Below, in pieces: positions 1 to 4,608 of a stretch of DNA of 5,536 bases (positions within the stretch are counted from its first letter, which is position 1; each line of letters opens with the position of its first letter). The stretch lies in the NCBI GenBank assembly GCA_003135255.1, contig PLAX01000201.1, positions 6,013 to 11,548 of the forward strand, in the 5' to 3' direction. The stretch comes from Candidatus Dormiibacterota bacterium (lineage in GTDB: Bacteria; Chloroflexota; Dormibacteria; Aeolococcales; Aeolococcaceae). A program made the translations under genes and the position numbers. Under the pieces are notes generated by a model. That model made no database searches and was not told where the DNA came from. It worked only from the letters and a program-made list of their open reading frames with translations.

Positions 1-418
1 GCTGGGGTGCAACATCGGCCATCGCGGGCGCGCGCTCGACTGCCTTCGGGCCGGGCTGGTCGCCGCGGGAATCCGCATCGAGAGCGCGTCCGGGGAGATC
101 CTCACCCTGCCGGTCGGGGTGATCACCCAGGGTGACTTCCACAACCAGGTGCTCCTGGCCCGCAGTCCCGAGGCCTGGCCGGCCGAGCGCTGGCTGGACG
201 TGTGCCTCGGGGCGGAGGTGGGCTGTGGCCGTCGCCCGACCTACCGCTGGGGCCCGCGGCGCGCCGACGCCGATCTCATCCTCCTGGGCCGCCACGGCGA
301 GGTCGTGAGCGCAGGCTCTCCCACCGTTCCCCATCCCGGGCTGCCCGACCGGCCCTTCTGGCACCGGCTCATCGCCGAGATCGACGGTGAGGTGGCGGCC
401 ACCCTCGCCGAACGCTGA
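1..418 (+). CDS. folK: HPPK (6-hydroxymethyl-7,8-dihydropterin pyrophosphokinase), 5'-truncated by window edge
   Basis: The enzyme transfers pyrophosphate from ATP to 6-hydroxymethyl-7,8-dihydropterin, the step before dihydropteroate synthase in cytoplasmic folate synthesis. The first complete codon is at base 2, and 138 residues are visible before TGA at 416-418. Only about 10 N-terminal residues should be missing, because the family's LGSN motif appears at once, here as LGCNIG (residues 1-6). Further landmarks follow in family order: QGDFHN (43-48, the usual Q-x-x-F-x-N), GCGRR (74-78), WGPR (83-86) and DAD (89-91), the two Asp that bind Mg-ATP. H111 and R117 in VPHPGLPDR match the conserved His and Arg of the ATP/pterin site. 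The GTG at 119 lies inside the domain and is not a real start. The copy is diverged (Cys in LGCN, FHN for FLN, weak C-terminus), but catalytic positions are kept. Other folate genes probably lie upstream, outside the window. Confidence 0.9.
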   Translation, partial: LGCNIGHRGRALDCLRAGLVAAGIRIESASGEILTLPVGVITQGDFHNQVLLARSPEAWPAERWLDVCLGAEVGCGRRPTYRWGPRRADADLILLGRHGEVVSAGSPTVPHPGLPDRPFWHRLIAEIDGEVAATLAER

Positions 419-420
419 CC

Positions 421-452
421 CACCCCGCGGGGCGGTGCGCCCTGCCGGCACC
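421..452. terminator. GC-rich palindromes between converging genes, possible bidirectional terminator
   Basis: The 36-bp gap between the folK stop and the stop of the minus-strand gene holds a perfect 10-bp palindrome, CCCCGCGGGG (423-432). It also holds overlapping alternative stems: GGGC (430-433) with GCCC (439-442), and GGTGC (434-438) with GCACC (448-452). Position between two convergent stops fits transcript 3' ends on both strands. No T-tract follows on either strand, so this is not a classical intrinsic terminator, and in GC-rich DNA such pairing can occur by chance. Confidence 0.3.
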
Positions 453-454
453 CC

Positions 455-1111
455 TCAGATGGGGAGGCGGTCGGCCAGCTGAGGGATGAGGCGGAGGGCG
501 TTCTGCACCTGGTGCGCGATGCCCTCGAAGTCGGGCGGCCGTTCGAAGTCGAGGAGCCAGGAATGCTCAGCGGTGAACTTCTCGACCAGGGTGGTCGTCC
601 CCAGTGAGGCGATCCCGACGTGGACGGAGGGGCGGTCCTCGTCGCGGAAGACCTTGGCCAGCAACTCCTGAACGGTGTCCACCCAGGCGGAGACCTCGGC
701 AATGTCGTGGAGCTCGTAGCCTCCGTCGCCCAGGATGAACTCGGCCTCCAGCTCGACGAAGGGCTGGGGAGGGAGCTGGTGGTGGGGGCAGTCCTCGGCC
801 TCCTCGTCGTCGTGGTAGAGGTCGCAGTCGGCGCCGGCACCGTAGGCGGCCACGTAGGTGAGCAGGGCGTCCCAGGCGAAGCTGAGGTGGACGTGGTAGC
901 GCGACGGGGGCTCCCCGGAAGAGAGCCGCACGGTGCACTCGAAGCGGCGCTCACCGACGGACGGCTCCAGGTGGTGCCGCACGTCCTCGATGAAGAGGCC
1001 AGCCTGATCGATGGCCTCGATCAGGTCGGCGGACAGCTCCTCGTACGACGGGAAGGCGGACCGCTCCTCGCCGGGGTGCTCCACCGACTCCGATGCAGGC
1101 GGTTCAGCCAA
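455..1111 (-). CDS. hypothetical acidic protein with Cys/His cluster, 218 aa
   Basis: I do not recognise this family. The start is a TTG at 1111, chosen because GAGAGG lies 6 nt upstream on the minus strand and no ATG occurs in the frame. The N-terminal ~20 residues are Pro/Glu/Ser rich and probably disordered. From about residue 22 the sequence looks like a globular alpha/beta protein: an amphipathic helix (22-40), strands around 56-63 and 71-78, a helix at 138-156, a strand near 162-170 and a C-terminal helix (195-215). Residues 95-111 form a dense cluster, DCDLYHDDEEAEDCPHH, with Cys96, His100, Cys108, His110 and His111 among many acids; metal binding is possible but unproven. There is no signal peptide or membrane segment, so it is probably cytoplasmic. 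It is transcribed divergently from the DUF4388 gene. Amphipathic periodicity and the SD make it a real gene rather than a shadow; its function is unknown. Confidence 0.75.
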   Translation of the reverse strand: MAEPPASESVEHPGEERSAFPSYEELSADLIEAIDQAGLFIEDVRHHLEPSVGERRFECTVRLSSGEPPSRYHVHLSFAWDALLTYVAAYGAGADCDLYHDDEEAEDCPHHQLPPQPFVELEAEFILGDGGYELHDIAEVSAWVDTVQELLAKVFRDEDRPSVHVGIASLGTTTLVEKFTAEHSWLLDFERPPDFEGIAHQVQNALRLIPQLADRLPI

Positions 1112-1117
1112 CCCGCG

Positions 1118-1123
1118 CCTCTC
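1118..1123 (-). promoter_or_regulatory. Shine-Dalgarno that decides the TTG start of the minus-strand gene
   Basis: Read on the minus strand the bases are GAGAGG, six nucleotides before the TTG at 1111. With no ATG in the frame, this is the main evidence for that start. Confidence 0.55.
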
Positions 1124-1157
1124 GGGGGACCGGGATGGGAGGTGTGCCCACGCCGCC

Positions 1158-1163
1158 AGTCTA
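1158..1163 (-). promoter_or_regulatory. weak candidate -10 box for the minus-strand gene
   Basis: On the minus strand this reads TAGACT (4 of 6 to TATAAT), inside an 8-bp palindrome GTCTAGAC (1159-1166). It would give a leader of about 40 nt before the TTG at 1111. No convincing -35 is seen at the right distance. The palindrome could instead be an operator half-site or chance. Confidence 0.2.
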
Positions 1164-1250
1164 GACGGTTTGTGGGAGGCCTCCCCGCCCCGGCCGGCCC
1201 GGCGCGCCTCGGAACTTCTTCGGAATTCAGCGGCGCATCGGGCGCGGGGT

Positions 1251-1259
1251 TGTTACTAT
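1251..1259 (+). promoter_or_regulatory. candidate extended -10 promoter for the DUF4388-lipoprotein pair
   Basis: TGT followed by TACTAT (1254-1259) has the TGn extended -10 form, with 4 of 6 bases matching TATAAT. It stands out as an AT-rich island in the very GC-rich 1112-1323 intergenic region. It predicts a start near 1266 and a leader of just under 60 nt before the GTG at 1324. No good -35 lies 16-18 bp upstream, which is tolerable for an extended -10 promoter. The rest of this 212-bp gap shows only GC-rich sequence, including the palindrome GGCGCGCC at 1201-1208. Confidence 0.4.
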
Positions 1260-1311
1260 ACGGCCGATCTCAGGTGTTCAGTCCGCCCTTGCGGCACATT
1301 CATCCCCACAC

Positions 1312-1320
1312 GGAGAAGGG
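1312..1320 (+). promoter_or_regulatory. Shine-Dalgarno for the GTG start at 1324
   Basis: GGAGAAGGG lies immediately upstream of the GTG at 1324, with the GGAG core 8 nt away. It fixes the start of the DUF4388 gene, which is also where the recognisable N-terminal domain begins. Confidence 0.7.
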
Positions 1321-1323
1321 CCT

Positions 1324-2742
1324 GTGCAGACTCAGGGCACGCTGCAGGAATCGCGCCTGGCATCCCTGCTCCAGACCATGCAGACAGAGCGTGCAACTGG
1401 TGCCCTCGCCCTGGAGAGCCAGAGTGGCACCGCCTCGTTGTACTTCCTCTTCGGCCATCTCTTCCACGCGGCAGGTCCGTCCGGACAGGGCGAGGACGTC
1501 GTCCTCCAGGCCCTGAGCTGGCACGAGGGCAGCTTCCGCTTCGACCCCCGGGCTAAGCTGCCGCCCGAGGAGACGATCAAGTCGTCGCCGTCGGAGTTGA
1601 TCGCCGAGGCCGACCGGCGCGCCCCGGCGGAGCAGGCCGCTTGGGGTGGGACCTCCGGCTACGACGAATCGCCGGCCTACCCGAGTGCCGGCTACTCGGA
1701 TCAGAGCGTCGGAGAGTACGTCGCACCCGGGTGGACGCCCCCCGATCAGGAGGCGGTCGGGAGCGATTCCCAGGCGGCCGCGGGCTATTCCCCCTGGGCC
1801 GCTCCCACCCCCGAGCCCATCACCTCGGAGCCGCTCTATGCGGCTCCCGCTCAGTACGAGCCGCCGGAGCAGAGCCCGGCTCCGGCTCGAGCCCTGTACC
1901 GACCGGAGCCTCCCCCCACGGCCGCGCCGGCCCCCGTCCCAGCTCCGACTCCTGCCCCCACCCCGGCCCCCGTTCCGGCCCCCGTTCCGGCGCATGCGCC
2001 GGTGCGCACACCGGCGCATGCTTCCGCACCCGCTCGGACTCCCGCCCCAACTCCCGCGCCGGTCCCAACTCCGACGGCTCAGCCCGGCTCGGTCCTCGGA
2101 GCGCCCGCGGCGCAGCCTCTCGACGTCGTCTATCCGCTTCCCTCGGGTCGTGCCCAGTACGAGGGGCTGAAGAGTGCCTTCGTGGACTTCCCCAAGCTGC
2201 TCCGGACGCTCAGGGGTGACCAGCACACCGGGTACATCCGTCTCACCGCGCCCGACTTCTCCGGGATACTCCTCTTCCATGAGGGACATCTCCTGGAGGC
2301 GCTCTCCAGCAACGCCGGTGCCCGCTCGGGTGAGGCGGCCTTCCAGGCGATGCGACGGAGCATGGACGCCGGCACCGGCGGCCTGGACGTCATCGACCTT
2401 GCCGGCGAGACGGTCGAGGCCCTGGCTCAGCTCCTCACCGCCCCCCTGCTCTACACCGGCCTGCTCGGCCGCTTCATCAACTTCGACGCTCTGCTCGCCT
2501 TCCTGACCGAGGAGGGGGTGGAGGGAGCCGTGCTCGTGGTCGGCAGCGCCGACATCGGCATCATCCTGCTCAGCCGCGGCAAGGTCCTCGGCGCCTACAC
2601 CCAGACCAGCCCTGCGCTCAACACGGCGACCACCGGGGTGGCCAAGATCGCGACGGACAAGACGGCCCGGATCGAGGTGAAAAGCGGCACCGGTACCGTG
2701 GTGCCGCTCGACGTGGAGAACGCGCTGTCCCACGCGTATTGA
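1324..2742 (+). CDS. DUF4388 (PATAN) protein with Pro/Ala linker and two further PATAN-like C-terminal repeats, 472 aa
   Basis: Residues 5-97 form a DUF4388/PATAN domain: GTLQES, then SLLQTM, TGALAL, LYFLFGHLFHA and LSWHEGSFRFDP in the order usual for the family. PATAN domains, named from the N-terminus of cyanobacterial PatA, occur in response regulators and gliding or motility signalling proteins and act by protein contacts rather than catalysis. Residues 100-265 are low-complexity: first Tyr/Ser/Gly rich, then PAPTPAP-type repeats (184-255), probably a disordered linker. The C-terminal part (about 266-472) carries two segments resembling the N-terminal domain, at 288-327 (FPKLL, TGYIRL, GILLFHEGHLLEA) and 387-425 (FDALL, EGAVLV, GIILLSRGKVLGA). 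There is no signal peptide, membrane helix, receiver domain or enzyme motif, so it is probably a cytoplasmic scaffold or signalling adaptor. The GTG start has a strong SD. Its TGA overlaps the next gene, suggesting co-translation. Confidence 0.85.
   Translation: MQTQGTLQESRLASLLQTMQTERATGALALESQSGTASLYFLFGHLFHAAGPSGQGEDVVLQALSWHEGSFRFDPRAKLPPEETIKSSPSELIAEADRRAPAEQAAWGGTSGYDESPAYPSAGYSDQSVGEYVAPGWTPPDQEAVGSDSQAAAGYSPWAAPTPEPITSEPLYAAPAQYEPPEQSPAPARALYRPEPPPTAAPAPVPAPTPAPTPAPVPAPVPAHAPVRTPAHASAPARTPAPTPAPVPTPTAQPGSVLGAPAAQPLDVVYPLPSGRAQYEGLKSAFVDFPKLLRTLRGDQHTGYIRLTAPDFSGILLFHEGHLLEALSSNAGARSGEAAFQAMRRSMDAGTGGLDVIDLAGETVEALAQLLTAPLLYTGLLGRFINFDALLAFLTEEGVEGAVLVVGSADIGIILLSRGKVLGAYTQTSPALNTATTGVAKIATDKTARIEVKSGTGTVVPLDVENALSHAY
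1908..2075 (+). repeat. Pro/Ala low-complexity coding repeat
   Basis: This in-frame tract encodes PAP, PTPAP and PVPAP units of the linker (about residues 195-250). At DNA level it is a degenerate repeat of GCCCCC/GTTCCG-type codon pairs; CCCGTTCCGG occurs twice in succession near 1969-1990. Such tracts are prone to length change by slippage or recombination. No frame disruption is seen here. Confidence 0.7.
1987..2020 (+). repeat. compound palindrome inside the linker coding region
   Basis: CCGGCGCATGCGCCGG (1987-2002) is a perfect 16-bp palindrome. It overlaps a second stem, CCGGTG (1999-2004) with CACCGG (2009-2014) around a CGCA loop. The first ten bases, CCGGCGCATG, recur directly at 2011-2020. 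It encodes the repeated dipeptide-like PAHA units (residues 222-233). In mRNA it could fold into a stable hairpin; whether it has any role is unknown. Confidence 0.6.
2739..2742 (+). promoter_or_regulatory. TTGA stop/start overlap
   Basis: The TTG start of the lipoprotein gene and the TGA of the DUF4388 gene share bases in TTGA. The nearest SD-like GGAG (2715-2718) is about 20 nt away, too far for normal initiation, so terminating ribosomes probably restart here or at the GTG at 2757. Confidence 0.45.
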
Positions 2743-4526
2743 GCCCCTCTCGGCACGTGCTCCGGCTCCGTGCCCTCCCCCTCGGCCTCGCGATCCTCGC
2801 ACCCTCGATTCTCCTCACCGGGTGCTTCGACGCCCCACCGCAGATCGTCCAGCTCAACCCTCCCGCCGGCTCCACCCAGCTGGAGGCCAACGCCATCGTC
2901 GAGGTCGTCTTTGACCAGCCTGTGAGCCACGAGAGCGTTGCGACCCACTTCAGCGTGTACGGGACGCTCCCGCCGAACGCGGGGCTGCCGGGCTGCAACG
3001 TGGCGGCGGCCTTCACCGCCCGCCCCGGCGCACCCTGCTGGGTCAGCTGGCTGACGGGCGGGTCGGGGTTCGTCTTCTACCACCCGGGTGCCCTCTTCGC
3101 CCCCGGCACCGAGTACGCCTTTGACCTCAGGGCCGGCATCACCTCGGTCAACGGCAACGTCAACTCCCTCGACCACATCTGGGACCTGACCAGCTCGGCG
3201 GCTCCGCTGCTCACGTCGGCCACCCCCGCGGAGGGCGCCACCACACCGCGGGATTCCCCGATCGTGCTTTCGTTCTCCCGCGAGATGTCTCCATCGGCGA
3301 TGGCCGGCGCGGTCTCGCTGACGCCGGGAGGGACCAGCCTTCAGGTGGTGCGCAACCCCGTGGCCCTGGGCCAGTTCGAGATCATCCCGGATCGCCCCCT
3401 GGAGCCGTCGACGGCGTACACGCTCACGGTCAGCCGCCGGGCGACCGACGCGTTCGGGCAGCCCATCCCGGCTCCGATCACCCTCCACTTCACCACCGGA
3501 CAGCTGTCGACGACCGGTCACCTCCTGGTGCTGGCGGGTCCCGGGCTGGGGGACGCCACGGAGGTGGTGCTCGCTCAACTCAGGGCTCCGGCCACCGGCC
3601 TCCCGATCCCGGCCGAGGTCCTCGACGCGATCCCCCTCTGCACCAACCCCGACGGTTGTGGCGTCGTCGCGCCGGGGCAGGCGGCCGCGGTGATCGACGA
3701 CGCCGCCCTCTCAGCCGGCGGCCAGTGGCTGGCCGTCGTCCAGACCGACACCACCCGGCTGGGGGCTACCCCCCTGCTCCGCATCATCAACCTGGAGACG
3801 CGCCAGGACCAGCTCGACCTGGCCGGGGCCACGTGGCCGGCGTGGTCCCCCGACGGGTCCACGCTGGCCTTCGTTGCCGCCGACTCGTCGGTCCAGCTCT
3901 ACGACCCGGTCTCGGGGTCGCTCGCCGCCCTCCAGCCGGGCTCTCCTCCGAGCGGAACGCCGGTCTGGACCTCGGACGGCGATGCCCTCGCTATCCCGGT
4001 CGGGGCGACCGCAACGAGCCCGGCGCACGTGGACCTCGCGGACCCGGCGATCAGCGCCCGGTACCAGATCCCCGCCCTCGTGGGCAGTGCCTCCAACCTG
4101 GTGGCCGCCCCGCAGGGCGAGGAGCTGGCCCTCGAGCTGAGCTCACCGTCGTCGCCGCTCCCGACGACCTGGGTCGCCGACCCGTCGGGTGGGCTGCCGC
4201 CGCTCAAGGTCGGCACGGACATGGCACCGGTGGGGTTCACCGACGACGCGACCCTGGTGGTCGCACTGAACGCCCCGCTCGGCTCGTCGCAGCTGGGCGG
4301 CTTCGAGATCGCCACCGGCGTCGTCTCGGCGATCACCACCACGCTGGGGGAGATGAACCCGGAGAGTGCCGTGGTCGCGCCCAGCGGACGGCAGATCGCG
4401 TACATCACCACGATGCCCTCCGGTGCGGTCCAGGCCGTGATCGCCAATGCGGACGGTTCCGGCCCCCTGCCCCTCACCTCACTCGCCCCCGGGCTCCAGG
4501 CCCTCTCGGTGCGCTTCGGCGGCTGA
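2739..4526 (+). CDS. lipoprotein with two Big_5-like Ig domains and a TolB/PD40-like beta-propeller, 595 aa
   Basis: The N-terminus is a lipoprotein signal peptide: Arg-rich start, hydrophobic LPLGLAILAPSILL, and lipobox LTGC with the lipidated Cys at residue 29. Residues about 33-152 and 155-254 each resemble a bacterial Big_5 Ig-like domain (openings IVQLNPPAGST and LTSATPAEGAT, then VVFDQPVS and LSFSREMS, ending in a strand such as ITLHFTTG). Residues about 260-595 read as a beta-propeller with PD40/TolB-like blades: WPAWSPDGSTLAFV (366-379), PVWTSDGDALAIP (408-420), VVAPSGRQIAYI (545-556) and a final ANADGSGP blade. It should sit outside the membrane and act in binding rather than catalysis; the ligand is unknown. 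Cys86/Cys100 and Cys301/Cys307 could form disulfides. The TTG start overlaps the preceding TGA by four bases with no SD at either start, so coupling is likely; a GTG at 2757 is an alternative that keeps the signal peptide. Confidence 0.85.
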   Translation: MSPSRHVLRLRALPLGLAILAPSILLTGCFDAPPQIVQLNPPAGSTQLEANAIVEVVFDQPVSHESVATHFSVYGTLPPNAGLPGCNVAAAFTARPGAPCWVSWLTGGSGFVFYHPGALFAPGTEYAFDLRAGITSVNGNVNSLDHIWDLTSSAAPLLTSATPAEGATTPRDSPIVLSFSREMSPSAMAGAVSLTPGGTSLQVVRNPVALGQFEIIPDRPLEPSTAYTLTVSRRATDAFGQPIPAPITLHFTTGQLSTTGHLLVLAGPGLGDATEVVLAQLRAPATGLPIPAEVLDAIPLCTNPDGCGVVAPGQAAAVIDDAALSAGGQWLAVVQTDTTRLGATPLLRIINLETRQDQLDLAGATWPAWSPDGSTLAFVAADSSVQLYDPVSGSLAALQPGSPPSGTPVWTSDGDALAIPVGATATSPAHVDLADPAISARYQIPALVGSASNLVAAPQGEELALELSSPSSPLPTTWVADPSGGLPPLKVGTDMAPVGFTDDATLVVALNAPLGSSQLGGFEIATGVVSAITTTLGEMNPESAVVAPSGRQIAYITTMPSGAVQAVIANADGSGPLPLTSLAPGLQALSVRFGG

Positions 4527-4527
4527 C

Positions 4528-4581
4528 GGGCTCTCTCCCTCACCACGCCGGCGCTCGCTGCCGCGCGGTCCCCGAGAGCCC
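4528..4581 (+). other. 8-bp inverted repeat in the gap after the lipoprotein gene
   Basis: GGGCTCTC (4528-4535) is exactly complementary to GAGAGCCC (4574-4581) across a 38-nt loop that starts right after the lipoprotein stop. The loop itself is GC rich and could fold further. There is no T-tract, so it is not a standard intrinsic terminator; it might protect the upstream mRNA 3' end or be chance. Confidence 0.3.
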
Positions 4582-4594
4582 TCCGGCACCCTGC

Positions 4595-4600
4595 TAGTGT
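4595..4600 (+). promoter_or_regulatory. candidate -10 box giving a leaderless transcript
   Basis: TAGTGT fits the TAnnnT form and ends 8 nt before the ATG at 4609, so transcription would start at or next to the start codon. AGGGG at 4602-4606 is too close to the ATG to act as a normal SD. This arrangement is known for leaderless genes in Actinomycetota and Deinococcus. No clear -35 is visible. Confidence 0.4.
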
Positions 4601-4608
4601 CAGGGGCC

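Noticed and set aside
241..954. 237-codon minus-strand frame across folK and the hypothetical gene
   Set aside because: Its Ser/Pro/Thr/Arg-rich composition is typical of an off-frame translation, and it is antisense to the clear HPPK motifs.
1201..1208. GGCGCGCC palindrome as an operator
   Set aside because: A short GC-only palindrome is expected by chance in such GC-rich DNA, and no second copy is seen nearby.
620..1516. 298-codon plus-strand open frame overlapping the minus-strand hypothetical gene and the DUF4388 gene
   Set aside because: It crosses the divergent intergenic region and the start of a well-supported gene, has no SD at its start, and changes character along its length.
1908..2075. 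CRISPR-like or tandem repeat array
   Set aside because: The repetition is in-frame Pro/Ala coding sequence with no regular repeat-spacer spacing.
1300..2802. 500-codon open frame on the minus strand opposite the DUF4388 gene
   Set aside because: Its translation is Arg/Gly-rich low complexity with no domain. The plus-strand frame has a recognisable DUF4388 domain and a strong SD, so this is a GC-driven shadow.
2595..3578. 327-codon minus-strand frame opposite the lipoprotein gene
   Set aside because: Its composition is Arg/Gly/Glu rich with no domain, and the plus strand carries a signal peptide, lipobox and Ig-like repeats.
3656..4597. 313-codon plus-strand frame inside the lipoprotein gene
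   Set aside because: Arg/Pro/Gly-rich off-frame product that lies over the PD40-like blades of the real frame.
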